Below are positions 1 through 7,152 of a stretch of 20,579 bases of DNA, in pieces (position 1 is the stretch's first letter; every line of letters starts with the position of its first letter). This stretch comes from Physcocola sp002396385. GTDB taxonomy: Bacteria > Bacteroidota > Bacteroidia > Bacteroidales > Paludibacteraceae. A program made the position numbers and the translations under genes. Under the pieces are notes generated by a model. It saw nothing but the letters and a program-made list of their open reading frames with translations. It was not told the origin of the DNA and searched no databases. The stretch spans positions 1 through 20,579 of the forward strand of contig CAMNDM010000055.1 of assembly GCA_946535435.1 (NCBI GenBank). The letters are read 5' to 3'.

Positions 1-56
1 TTCAGCCTAAATTTTTCTATCAAAAAAAACTTTTACCGGACAGCAATAATAAAATT
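1..56. mobile_element. Probable end of an insertion sequence (terminal inverted repeat)
   Basis: Positions 31-56 match the reverse complement of 20519-20544 at 22 of 26 bases; the shared core is TTTA-S-CGGACA-S-CAATAATAA. Such a pair at both edges of the window, facing opposite ways, is what two copies of one IS family, or one IS inserted at two sites, would give. The bases before position 31 include an A-run and short open frames but no recognisable transposase end. That an IS lies to the left is inference; only the repeat is seen. The 11-base string ACAGCAATAAT recurs at 104-114. Confidence 0.45.
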
Positions 57-121
57 TTCTAAAATAGCATTCGGGTTGCTTTCTAAAGCACCCTTACTAA
101 CTTACAGCAATAATTCCTAAT

Positions 122-598
122 ATGGTTCCTTATATAGAGTTGAAACGTATGGCGGTTGAACTCACAAATCGGTTCAACTGTTTGTTATATGGAAGTCTCG
201 GTTTACAACTGACTTTCCCACAGGTGCTAGATGAACCGCCTCACGATGCTGACTTCCTGACGGCGGATAGCCGCAGTAATGTTTTACGCATTATCGATTT
301 CTTGCACAATAATGGTTATAGGGTCTGGTCGTGGAAAGACCCCGTCGTTCATGGGTTCGATTGTGATCTCTTATATGGACGCCTCTATCTTCGAGCTTCC
401 AAGCCTATTATTGGTTACGAACCGGCTGTTATTGACATCATTTACGAAGTCGACGATTTTGTCTTCCAGTTGCTTAGTAAACAAACCGTGTTTGTCGAGG
501 GCATTCGGGTGTTGAACAAGGACGCCTATATCAGATGCTTGGGCATGTGCGAAAAAGAAAAACATTTGAAGGAGCGCCAAAGGCTTTTGAGTCTTTAG
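122..598 (+). CDS. Small nucleotidyltransferase-like protein
   Basis: A 158-residue protein with no signal peptide or membrane segment. It has the spacing of a minimal nucleotidyltransferase fold: Gly24-Ser25 after a hydrophobic strand, an Asp-Ala-Asp pair at 42-44, and a third acid, Asp105, in the strand VIDIIY. In that superfamily these are the nucleotide-contacting GS turn and the metal-binding carboxylates. The substrate cannot be told; relatives include antibiotic nucleotidyltransferases and MNT or AbiEii-type toxin-antitoxin proteins. No HEPN-like or other partner lies next to it. The downstream gene at 624-1268 is convergent, 25 bp away. No TAnnTTTG box is visible upstream. The gene sits just inside a possible IS end, so it may be accessory DNA. 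Protein reality is likely; the NTase assignment is moderate. Confidence 0.6.
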   Translation: MVPYIELKRMAVELTNRFNCLLYGSLGLQLTFPQVLDEPPHDADFLTADSRSNVLRIIDFLHNNGYRVWSWKDPVVHGFDCDLLYGRLYLRASKPIIGYEPAVIDIIYEVDDFVFQLLSKQTVFVEGIRVLNKDAYIRCLGMCEKEKHLKERQRLLSL

Positions 599-623
599 TT
601 GTTTAATTTAACAGACTGCGAAT

Positions 624-1268
624 TTATAAGATTTCAACAACTGTGTCTGCATTCGCTTCTTCTACTTCCGAATCGGCTGATGGAAATTCTTCTATACATG
701 TTTCTGGAAGTGGCCTTTCCAAGACTCTTGCCTCTGGAATGTCGGCATTAATCCATCCAACTTCATATTTTTTCAGATAGGGCTTAATGCTTATCTCGAT
801 GTTTTCAAGCGTGTATAGGTTTTCAATAAAGTGGATAAGTTCTGACTTATCTGTATTGGTAGAGTCAATTTTCGCGATGTTGAGTCTTAATTTACCATAT
901 AGTGAATGTGGCTCCTTTTTCTCTATTGTCAGACTATCGGACACCATGTAGTTTTTGTTGCTTATTCTAATCAGTATTTTTTCAAGTGAAGAAAGGTCGG
1001 TTGACGAATCGTTGATTTTAAGCTCTAGACTGGCAGGCAGGTCTCCGTCTTCCAGTTTCTTTGTCAGTAAGGCATATAAGGCATCGGTAAAAAGACTATC
1101 GTTATCGATAGTCATTTCTACCAGGTTTAAATTACCCATTTCTTCTACCGACCATTTATTGGAATTTATTTCATCTTCCAATTTCTTTTGCTTGTAGAAA
1201 TCGTAGCCGAAATACGCACCAACGCCGGTAACTATAAGAAGGATAATTGCTATAACTGCCTTTCTCAT
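624..1268 (-). CDS. Membrane-anchored protein of unknown function, last gene of the pyr operon
   Basis: This 214-residue protein is not recognised. Residues 4-23 form one hydrophobic helix preceded by Arg2-Lys3, so it is either a single-pass anchor with the body outside the cytoplasm or an uncleaved signal. No lipobox Cys follows. The body is polar, with repeated Leu-rich short strands, and the last 30 residues are strongly acidic (runs such as EEFPSADSEVEEAN). It starts 10 bp after the stop of pyrD on the same strand and has no promoter box of its own, so it is probably transcribed with pyrK and pyrD. That link says nothing definite about function. The real N-terminus is well placed because the ATG opens directly into the hydrophobic segment. 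Confidence 0.7.
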   Translation of the reverse strand: MRKAVIAIILLIVTGVGAYFGYDFYKQKKLEDEINSNKWSVEEMGNLNLVEMTIDNDSLFTDALYALLTKKLEDGDLPASLELKINDSSTDLSSLEKILIRISNKNYMVSDSLTIEKKEPHSLYGKLRLNIAKIDSTNTDKSELIHFIENLYTLENIEISIKPYLKKYEVGWINADIPEARVLERPLPETCIEEFPSADSEVEEANADTVVEIL

Positions 1269-1278
1269 TTTGCCTAAG

Positions 1279-2190
1279 TTAAACTTCCAATGCTCCGATT
1301 ATGTCTTTTACGCTCTTGAATCCGTGGCGTTCAAGATATTCGTCAATGCCTTTTGCTATTTTTACAGTGATGGCTGGGTCTATGAAGTTGGCTGTTCCAA
1401 TTTCAATCGCACTGGCGCCGGCAAGCATAAACTCTATGGCGTCGGTGGCATTCATAATACCGCCCAAACCTACTACAGGAATCTTCACTGCTTTAGCTAC
1501 CTGCCAAACCATTCGTAGGGCAACTGGCTTTACACATGCGCCAGACAGACCTCCGGTGACGGTAGAAATCAAAGGTTTCCTTTTTTCCGCGTCTATCGCC
1601 ATACCCATCAAAGTGTTGATGAGGCTTACGCTGTCGGCTCCTGCATGTTCTGCTGCTTTAGCAATTTCGGCTATGTCGGTCACGTTTGGTGTCAATTTGA
1701 CGATGAGTGTTTTGTTGTATACTTTACGTACGGCGCCTACCACTTTTTCTACCATCGGACAACTGGTGCCAAAACTCATACCGCCTTCTTTTACATTCGG
1801 ACAACTGATGTTCAGTTCTATGGCGTTAATTTTTTCAAGGGTATTTATGCGTTCGGCACATGCCGTATAATCGTCTATCGAATGACCTGCTACATTTACA
1901 ATGATTTGGGTGTCGATGTCTTTCAACTGTGGGTAGGTGTGTTCCACAAAGTAGTCGACTCCTTTGTTTTGCAAGCCAACGGCGTTTATCATGCCCATAG
2001 GGGTTTCGGCTAGCCGTGGGTAGGGATTACCTTCGCGTTTGTGTAGGGTGGTGCCTTTTACTATTATACCGCCAATTTCGTCTAATTTGACAAAGTCTGC
2101 GAATTCTAATCCGAATCCGAATGTTCCAGACGCTGTCATTACCGGATTTTTAAGGGTGAGGTTGCCTATATGGGTCGTTAAATCTGCCAT
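1279..2190 (-). CDS. pyrD: Dihydroorotate dehydrogenase, class 1B catalytic subunit
   Basis: Oxidises dihydroorotate to orotate, the fourth step of UMP synthesis, in the cytoplasm. The 303-residue length is normal for the class 1 FMN barrel. Visible signatures are the N-terminal MTASGTFGFG segment, the NISCPNVKEGG motif with Cys130 as the catalytic base (a Cys marks class 1; class 2 has Ser), the IVKLTPN strand carrying an FMN-contacting Lys, and the C-terminal phosphate loop VGLGGIMNATDAIEF followed by GASAIEIGTA. Class 1B, using NAD through a partner, is shown by pyrK directly upstream, whose end overlaps this start by 13 bp. That overlap suggests translational coupling and equal amounts of the two subunits. 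Stop codon is TAA. Confidence 0.97.
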   Translation of the reverse strand: MADLTTHIGNLTLKNPVMTASGTFGFGLEFADFVKLDEIGGIIVKGTTLHKREGNPYPRLAETPMGMINAVGLQNKGVDYFVEHTYPQLKDIDTQIIVNVAGHSIDDYTACAERINTLEKINAIELNISCPNVKEGGMSFGTSCPMVEKVVGAVRKVYNKTLIVKLTPNVTDIAEIAKAAEHAGADSVSLINTLMGMAIDAEKRKPLISTVTGGLSGACVKPVALRMVWQVAKAVKIPVVGLGGIMNATDAIEFMLAGASAIEIGTANFIDPAITVKIAKGIDEYLERHGFKSVKDIIGALEV

Positions 2191-2954
2191 GTTAAATCGT
2201 TTATATTAAATACTGGACCATCGGTGCACACGCACTTGTGGCCTTCTTGTGTTTCTGTAACGCAGCATAAACATGCGCCTAGTCCGCATGCCATTTTGTT
2301 CTCAAGCGACACTTCGCAGCAAATGTTATTGTTCTTTGCATATTTTGCTACGGCTTTCATCATAGGGGTTGGGCCGCATACGAATATCTTGTCGAAGTGC
2401 TCTTTCTCTAAAATGCTATGGTTAGTTACAAATCCTTTCTCGCCGAGGCTTCCGTCTTCTGTAGTTACGTATAGTTTGCCTGTTTGTTCAAACAGTTCTT
2501 GTTCAAGCAGCATGCTTTGGGTGCGTGCGCCTAACAAGAACGTGGGAGTCATCCCCTCTGCTTTCAGCGTGGCTCCCAGCATCAGCATGGGTGCAACTCC
2601 GACTCCGCCTCCAACAAGTAGCACTTTTTTGTCTTTTACAGCCGAGGTGTCGAAACCATTTCCAAGAGGTATTACGCAGTTAAGCGTGTCTCCGGTTTGC
2701 AATTCTCCGAGTTTTCGTGTACCATTCCCCACTTTCTGTATTAGTAGCCATATCTCATTGTTCTTGTAGTCGGCATAGTTGATAGATATGGGGCGGCGCA
2801 GGAATGTGTTGGGCTCGTTCTCAACCTTTACTTCCACAAATTGGCCGGGCTTCATTTCAGGTAGTTGTCCTGGAGCTCTCAATTTTAGCAGAATGGCGTT
2901 GTTGCCCATCGCCTTATTACTGCTTACTTTGAAATCGATAATGTATTTTTTCAT
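2178..2954 (-). CDS. pyrK: Dihydroorotate dehydrogenase electron-transfer subunit
   Basis: A 258-residue iron-sulfur flavoprotein that passes electrons from the PyrD FMN to NAD+. The FAD domain covers roughly residues 1-100, with the FAD-binding RRPIS at 53-57. A pyridine-nucleotide domain follows, with the glycine-rich GGGVGVAP at 115-122 and CGPTPMM near 193. The C-terminal [2Fe-2S] site has Cys223, Cys228 and Cys231 (C-x4-C-x2-C) and a fourth ligand at Cys241 or Cys243. All expected parts are intact. It begins 28 bp after the nucleotide-sugar dehydrogenase stop and overlaps pyrD, so the three genes are probably one transcript from the promoter at 4282-4314. Confidence 0.96.
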   Translation of the reverse strand: MKKYIIDFKVSSNKAMGNNAILLKLRAPGQLPEMKPGQFVEVKVENEPNTFLRRPISINYADYKNNEIWLLIQKVGNGTRKLGELQTGDTLNCVIPLGNGFDTSAVKDKKVLLVGGGVGVAPMLMLGATLKAEGMTPTFLLGARTQSMLLEQELFEQTGKLYVTTEDGSLGEKGFVTNHSILEKEHFDKIFVCGPTPMMKAVAKYAKNNNICCEVSLENKMACGLGACLCCVTETQEGHKCVCTDGPVFNINDLTWQI

Positions 2955-2982
2955 TTTTGCTTAACTGTTTCCTTTTTGGGGA

Positions 2983-4263
2983 CTATAAACGAGCGTCCGC
3001 CAATTCTCGCGGAACAATGCCTTTAACGTCAAAAATTATGGCACCGTTGTCTTTCTGTTGTTGGTAGTCAAACGTCAGGAATTGTTTGTGTGCCACTGTA
3101 ACAACTACGGCATCATAGTGTTTCCCACTCGTTTCCTTTTGCAACTTTATGTTGTATTCGCTCTCAACTTTTTCGGTGTTCGCCCACGGGTCGCATACAT
3201 CAACTTCTAACCCGTATTCTGTTAGTTCCCTATAGATGTCTATTACTTTCGTGTTGCGGGTGTCCGGACAGTTCTCTTTAAATGTGAAGCCCAATATAAG
3301 GGCTTTGGCACCTTTTAGTTTTGAACCGTTCCCGACTAATAGCTTGATGATTTTCTCGGCTATAAATTTAGCCATACTGTTGTTGACGTGCCTGCCACTT
3401 AGTATTACTTCGGGGTAGTAGCCCAAACTGATGGATTTGTGAGCCAGATAGTATGGGTCTACACTGATACAGTGTCCGCCTACTAACCCGGGTTTGTAGG
3501 GTAGAAAGTTCCATTTTGTGCTTGCTGCTTCTAGCACATCGTTGGTGTCGATGCCTATTCGATCAAATATTAGGGCTAACTCGTTTACAAATGATATATT
3601 GATGTCTCTTTGCGCATTTTCTATGGCCTTGGCTGCTTCTGCTACCTTTATGTTGGGTGCCAAGTGGGTGCCGGCTGTGATGATGCTGGCATAAAGGTCG
3701 TTTATTTTTTTTGCGGCTGACGGTGTGGATCCCGATGTCACTTTTTTGATTTTCGTCAGCGTATTTTCCTTATCGCCAGGATTGATTCTTTCTGGTGAGT
3801 AGCCGCAGTAAAAGTCTATGTTATAGGTTAAACCAGATTCTTCTTCTAATGCGGGAACACACACCTCTTCTGTACACCCTGGATAGGTGGTTGATTCGTA
3901 GATGACTATGTCGCCCTTTTTTAAGAGTTTCCCGATTGACTTACTGGCCGACAAGAGTGGTCTTAAATCAGGATTGTTCGATTTGTCAATTGGAGTGGGA
4001 ACTGTTACTATGTAGTAGTTGCAGGGGCTCAAGTCGTTTATTTTGTCTGTCAGCGTTAACTGATGGGTGGAAATCTCGTTTTTCAGAACTTCCAAATCCG
4101 CCTCTTGGGTCTGGTCGTTGTTCCCTTTTAATTCTTCTATGCGTTTATTGTTAATGTCGAAGCCGACAACGCTGTAATGTTTGGCAAACTCCACGGCAAG
4201 TGGTAGGCCAACGTACCCCAGACCAATGATGCCTATTTTTATTACTTGCTCTTCTTTGTCCAC
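2983..4263 (-). CDS. UDP-N-acetylhexosamine 6-dehydrogenase (TviB/WbpO-like)
   Basis: A 426-residue NAD-dependent nucleotide-sugar dehydrogenase that oxidises C6 of a UDP-sugar to the uronic acid in two steps. The Rossmann motif GIIGLGYVGLPLA is at 11-23, followed by the acidic ribose contact FDIN. The central helix NISFVNELALIFDR and the active-site loop GLVGGHCISVDPYYLAHK, with catalytic Cys265, place it nearer the Vi-antigen/WbpO group acting on UDP-GlcNAc or UDP-GalNAc than UDP-glucose dehydrogenase; the exact substrate is inferred. The start is GTG: no ATG lies near the N-terminus, and the fold begins only eight residues in. No glycosyltransferase or epimerase gene is adjacent, which is unusual because such genes normally sit in capsule or O-antigen loci. 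TAG stop. Confidence 0.9.
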   Translation of the reverse strand: MDKEEQVIKIGIIGLGYVGLPLAVEFAKHYSVVGFDINNKRIEELKGNNDQTQEADLEVLKNEISTHQLTLTDKINDLSPCNYYIVTVPTPIDKSNNPDLRPLLSASKSIGKLLKKGDIVIYESTTYPGCTEEVCVPALEEESGLTYNIDFYCGYSPERINPGDKENTLTKIKKVTSGSTPSAAKKINDLYASIITAGTHLAPNIKVAEAAKAIENAQRDINISFVNELALIFDRIGIDTNDVLEAASTKWNFLPYKPGLVGGHCISVDPYYLAHKSISLGYYPEVILSGRHVNNSMAKFIAEKIIKLLVGNGSKLKGAKALILGFTFKENCPDTRNTKVIDIYRELTEYGLEVDVCDPWANTEKVESEYNIKLQKETSGKHYDAVVVTVAHKQFLTFDYQQQKDNGAIIFDVKGIVPRELADARL

Positions 4264-4281
4264 CTTTTTTCAAAATTTACC

Positions 4282-4314
4282 CAAATATAACGATTTATGG
4301 CTTTTCTGCCCAAA
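4282..4314 (-). promoter_or_regulatory. Bacteroidota-type promoter for the dehydrogenase-pyrK-pyrD operon
   Basis: On the minus strand TTTG (4311-4314), a 21-base spacer and TATATTTG (4282-4289) match the Bacteroides sigma-ABfr consensus TTTG-N19-21-TAnnTTTG. It lies 18 bp before the GTG start at 4263, giving a very short leader. Confidence 0.75.
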
Positions 4315-4381
4315 AAAAAAGCAAATATGAATGGAGTTGTTGATATCTTGCTTTTTCTGGTCTTTCTGGCTTTTGACTTTT

Positions 4382-4413
4382 TTTGTCCAAATGCTGTAAT
4401 TGATATATATTTG
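4382..4413 (+). promoter_or_regulatory. Bacteroidota-type promoter for the small lipoprotein gene
   Basis: TTTG (4382-4385), a 20-base spacer and TATATTTG (4406-4413) match the Bacteroides consensus exactly. Transcription would start near 4420, about 20 bp before the ATG at 4440. It is divergent from the promoter at 4282-4314, with about 67 bp between the two -33 elements. Confidence 0.8.
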
Positions 4414-4439
4414 CATATAGATGTCAAAAATTTATAAAT

Positions 4440-4877
4440 ATGAAAAAGTTCTTTTTTTGTGCCATTGCGGCGCTTAGCCTAACCGCATGCGATACTCCTG
4501 CCGATTATTTCGAACGTATTTGGGTTTTAAATACCAAACTCATGTCTGAGGGGGTGGCTGCCTTAAGTGCTTCCGATGCTGCCGTTTATGACAAGGCTTT
4601 ACAAAACGTAGATGGTGTTTTGTCGGAGCTAGACAAGTGCGAACCTTACAGTGCTTCCGATTCCGTCTATTTTTATTTGAAAAAACAAGCGCAGTTTGCT
4701 TCTGGTTTTCTACACAACCAAAAGGAAAACATCTTGAGTGGAGGCGAAAAACTTTCTTTCGTACGTCGTTCTTATCTCGATTCGGCTACTGTCTATAATA
4801 AAAAGGTGAACGCTGCGGCCATTGCCTTTATGAAGGAGTATGATTTGAACTATAATTTTGATATTGCTGATCAATAA
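4440..4877 (+). CDS. Small lipoprotein of unknown function
   Basis: A 145-residue protein with a clear lipoprotein signal: two Lys at the N-terminus, a hydrophobic core, and the lipobox LTAC with Cys17 as the lipidated residue. The residues after Cys (DTPADY) are not strongly acid-rich, so export to the cell surface is less evident than for the 12270-13130 protein. The mature part is predicted to be largely helical, with regularly spaced Ala and Leu, and has no recognised domain. It is a single gene with its own promoter (4382-4413). Its stop is 20 bp from the converging HD gene, and no terminator hairpin is evident between them. Confidence 0.8.
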   Translation: MKKFFFCAIAALSLTACDTPADYFERIWVLNTKLMSEGVAALSASDAAVYDKALQNVDGVLSELDKCEPYSASDSVYFYLKKQAQFASGFLHNQKENILSGGEKLSFVRRSYLDSATVYNKKVNAAAIAFMKEYDLNYNFDIADQ

Positions 4878-4897
4878 GCCCTTCTTTACTGTTTCAT

Positions 4898-5524
4898 TTA
4901 TATAGTTTTCAGTAATTCATCGCAATAGTCGCGCAATTCGGGTAGGTATTGTTGTGCAACTGTTGTGGTGTATTTTAGTGTAAGATGCTTTGCTGATTCT
5001 TCTACGAATTCCAGTTCTCTCCTTATTGCGGTCTCGAAGATTGAAACATTCAGTTCTGTTTTCAAACCGATAAGGGTTTGTGTGAAAAAATCGTCGAAAG
5101 TCCATTGCAGGTTGTCACATTCTCGTAAGATTCTTCCTTCTATCGATTTTGTTTCTCCTTTGTAGGGAAAGCAGGTGTCCCATAATGCCTCCGATTGTTC
5201 TTTTGTTAGGGTAAGTCCGTTTTCTTTTAGAAAGTGTTCCAATCCCGATATGGCGTTTTCCACATTGGTGTCGTCGGAATACTTTCCACCCGAGTGGTTG
5301 TAGTCGTGAAAGAGTGTTAGTAGCAACAACTTTTCACGGTCTCCATTGTATCCGCTTTCTGCAATGCATTCGTTAACTAATTGGAGCATTGCCATAGTGT
5401 GTGTGATGTTGTGGTAGGGATTGGAGATGCCCGTATTGTGGTTTATAAAGTAGGCGAATCCCTTTTGCAGTAAGGGATAGTGGTTGATGATTTTCAGAGT
5501 TTCGAATTGTGATATCTTCTTCAT
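4898..5524 (-). CDS. HD-domain phosphohydrolase with a phosphodiesterase-like metal motif
   Basis: A 208-residue soluble protein. Its metal-binding residues follow the HD superfamily: PYHNITH (His38, His42), FHDYNHSGG (His73-Asp74, His77) and RECDN (Asp137). The YHNxxH plus HDxxHxG arrangement is the one used by class I cyclic-nucleotide phosphodiesterases, although the protein is shorter and lacks their regulatory domains. It is likely a phosphomonoesterase or phosphodiesterase on a nucleotide; the substrate is not known. It lies downstream of the thioredoxin-like gene, on the same strand, but behind that gene's terminator (5644-5667). No TAnnTTTG promoter was found in the 120 bp before its ATG. 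Confidence 0.8.
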   Translation of the reverse strand: MKKISQFETLKIINHYPLLQKGFAYFINHNTGISNPYHNITHTMAMLQLVNECIAESGYNGDREKLLLLTLFHDYNHSGGKYSDDTNVENAISGLEHFLKENGLTLTKEQSEALWDTCFPYKGETKSIEGRILRECDNLQWTFDDFFTQTLIGLKTELNVSIFETAIRRELEFVEESAKHLTLKYTTTVAQQYLPELRDYCDELLKTI

Positions 5525-5604
5525 GTCTGTCTTTTTTTAGTTCTACCTCTGTTCAGAGTGGATTCTGGTAAGATGAAGCCAGCCTGTTCCTGTCTGGTAA
5601 AGAC

Positions 5605-5627
5605 CCCATTCCGTCGTTTGGAATGGG
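5605..5627. other. Second hairpin between the thioredoxin-like and HD genes
   Basis: CCCATTCC (5605-5612) pairs perfectly with GGAATGGG (5620-5627) around a 7-base loop. No T-run follows on the minus strand, so it is not a simple terminator. It could form part of the 5' leader of the HD gene or of the 3' end of the upstream transcript. Confidence 0.4.
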
Positions 5628-5633
5628 CTTGTG

Positions 5634-5667
5634 TGTTAAAAGAAAAAGCCGGTGTGTACCGGCTTTT
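5634..5667 (-). terminator. Rho-independent terminator of the thioredoxin-like gene
   Basis: AAAAGCCGGT (5644-5653) and ACCGGCTTTT (5658-5667) form a 10-bp perfect stem with a 4-base loop, directly after the stop codon at 5669. On the minus strand the stem runs into a T-rich tail (TTTTTCTTTT). Confidence 0.85.
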
Positions 5668-5668
5668 A

Positions 5669-6127
5669 TTACTTTTTTTTCAGGCGTTTTGCCAAATCTT
5701 CAGGAGTGATATTCTTTTCTATGATTTTACCGTTTTGGTCAATCAAGAAATTCCCGAACTTGTGGTTTAATTTAAATTCTTTTGCTAATTCCGATGAAAA
5801 GCCTTTCTTTTCGCGATATATCCTTGAAAACTGCAGATTGTCGTTTTTAACAACTTCGTTAAACAGACTCTCGTAGTCGTCTAGTGATACGGAAACCGAG
5901 CTTAAACCTATTGCTTCGCAGTCGTATTTCTTTAATACTTCTGAAAAGCGGATGTTTTCTTCTCGAGAAGCGGCATCGTACGATGCCCAAAAATTAATAA
6001 GCACGTAATGGTTATCACCATCTCGCATGAATTTGTAGGTGCCTAAGTGATTGTTGTTGTGCGGAAGTAAAGCCAGGGTCAAGCAGATGAGACCAATCGC
6101 AAAAACAAATGCACTAATTTTCTTCAT
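5669..6127 (-). CDS. Thioredoxin-fold (TlpA-like) protein lacking the redox cysteines
   Basis: A 152-residue protein with an N-terminal hydrophobic helix (residues 3-20) and no lipobox, so it is anchored in the inner membrane or secreted. The body follows the TlpA/thioredoxin pattern: the strand YVLINFWAS, a helix start at REEN, and the later strand NFLIDQNGKII. Where an active TlpA protein has W-C-x-x-C-R, this one has Y49-D50-A-A-S53-R54, so both Cys are replaced. The loop before NFLID also lacks the usual cis-Pro (KFGN). It therefore cannot do dithiol chemistry; binding or a structural role is inferred. Length and frame are intact, so it is not a broken gene. It has its own promoter, structured leader and terminator. 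Confidence 0.85.
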   Translation of the reverse strand: MKKISAFVFAIGLICLTLALLPHNNNHLGTYKFMRDGDNHYVLINFWASYDAASREENIRFSEVLKKYDCEAIGLSSVSVSLDDYESLFNEVVKNDNLQFSRIYREKKGFSSELAKEFKLNHKFGNFLIDQNGKIIEKNITPEDLAKRLKKK

Positions 6128-6142
6128 AAGCAGTTTCTTTAG

Positions 6143-6212
6143 CTGAACAAACTAACAGTATGGAGTTTTTTTGTTTTTTAGTTAGTACTGAGTAAATCGT
6201 TAGTTTATTCTG
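6143..6212 (-). promoter_or_regulatory. Structured 5' leader of the thioredoxin-like gene
   Basis: The promoter at 6223-6254 lies about 90 bp before the ATG, giving an unusually long leader for this window. In the RNA the 14-base segment from 6212-6199 pairs with 6156-6143 at 13 of 14 positions (one G-U, one mismatch). An inner 5-bp stem, 6190-6186 with 6160-6156, closes an A-rich loop. The base of the stem ends 15 bases before the start codon. No known riboswitch class was recognised. Confidence 0.45.
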
Positions 6213-6222
6213 TTTAGCGGCG

Positions 6223-6254
6223 CAAAGATACATAAAAATATGCACTTGTGCAAA
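6223..6254 (-). promoter_or_regulatory. Bacteroidota-type promoter for the thioredoxin-like gene
   Basis: On the minus strand TTTG (6251-6254), a 20-base spacer and TATCTTTG (6223-6230) match the consensus exactly. Transcription would start near 6217. Confidence 0.8.
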
Positions 6255-6296
6255 TTATACTTCTGCCTTCGCTTTTTTAACTGCTTAATTGATAAG

Positions 6297-7007
6297 TTAT
6301 TTCTGCGTACCAGAGGTTTTGGCGTAGTGCTTGCAGATGGCTGTAAGTCCGCATTTATCGCAGCTCGGACGCATTGCGGTACATATGTAACGGCCGTGCA
6401 AAACTAGCCAATGGTGTGCTTTTCCTAATTTATTGTTTGGTATGTTTCTTAGTAATTCTTTTTCTGTAGCTTCGGGGGTGGTTGTCTTTGTTAGTCCTAT
6501 CCGGTTGGCAACTCGGAATACGTGTGTGTCGACAGGCATTGAGGGAATGCCGAATGCGCATACCCTCATTACGTTTGCTGTCTTTCTACCTACTCCAGGA
6601 AGAGCTAATAGGGCATCGTAATCGCTCGGTATCTCCCCATTGTGGTGTTCTACCAACTGTCGAGCGGTTTGGCAAAGGTATTCTGCTTTTGCGTTTGGGT
6701 ACGATATTGAACTTATTAGATGTAGAACCTCGTTGCTGTCGGCTTGGGCTAGTGCGTAAACGTCCGGATATATGGCAAATAAACGGGGGGTTACCTGGTT
6801 TACTCTGGCGTCGGTGCATTGGGCACTTAAAATTACGGCTATAAGTAGTTCGTAATGGTTGTGGTACACTAGCTCGGTGTCTGCGTCGGGGTTTGTTGCT
6901 TCCCACCACTGAAGTGCTCTCCGATAACGCTCTTTCAAGCTTATCGCACTTTGGCTGTTTTTTTCAATTCCTGAAGTCAATTGGAATTCTTCTTGTGGCT
7001 TTTCCAT
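6297..7007 (-). CDS. nth: Endonuclease III (base-excision DNA glycosylase/AP lyase)
   Basis: Removes oxidised pyrimidines from DNA and cuts the abasic site. The 236-residue protein has all family hallmarks: the helix-hairpin-helix LPGVGRKTANVM with the Schiff-base Lys142, the catalytic Asp160 in PVDTHVFRV, and the C-terminal [4Fe-4S] cluster with Cys209, Cys216, Cys219 and Cys225 (C-x6-C-x2-C-x5-C). It is about 20 residues longer at the N-terminus than the E. coli enzyme; the extension is polar and no later ATG fits, so the start at 7007 is kept. It lies downstream of sod on the same strand but after a hairpin (7097-7126). No promoter box was found. The 3' gap to the thioredoxin-like gene's promoter is short. 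Confidence 0.97.
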   Translation of the reverse strand: MEKPQEEFQLTSGIEKNSQSAISLKERYRRALQWWEATNPDADTELVYHNHYELLIAVILSAQCTDARVNQVTPRLFAIYPDVYALAQADSNEVLHLISSISYPNAKAEYLCQTARQLVEHHNGEIPSDYDALLALPGVGRKTANVMRVCAFGIPSMPVDTHVFRVANRIGLTKTTTPEATEKELLRNIPNNKLGKAHHWLVLHGRYICTAMRPSCDKCGLTAICKHYAKTSGTQK

Positions 7008-7096
7008 TTTATTCGTGTCTCAATCAATGTGGTTCTATTGTTGATGGCTGCTGTATGACTGTCTTTGCTTTTTAGTACGGACCATTCCCAATAGAA

Positions 7097-7126
7097 CTCC
7101 CCAAAGAGAATAATCTCTTTGGGGAG
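7097..7126 (-). terminator. Hairpin after sod, probable terminator
   Basis: CTCCCCAAAGAG (7097-7108) pairs perfectly with CTCTTTGGGGAG (7115-7126) across a 6-base loop, 26 bp after the sod stop. The tail on the minus strand (TTCTATT) is only moderately T-rich, so some read-through into nth is possible. Confidence 0.65.
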
Positions 7127-7152
7127 TATTTCCTGTTCTGAATGCAATATGT

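Noticed and set aside
4242..4427. A 61-residue minus-strand frame upstream of the dehydrogenase
   Set aside because: It covers the divergent promoters, is Lys/Thr low-complexity, and overlaps the start of the dehydrogenase in another frame.
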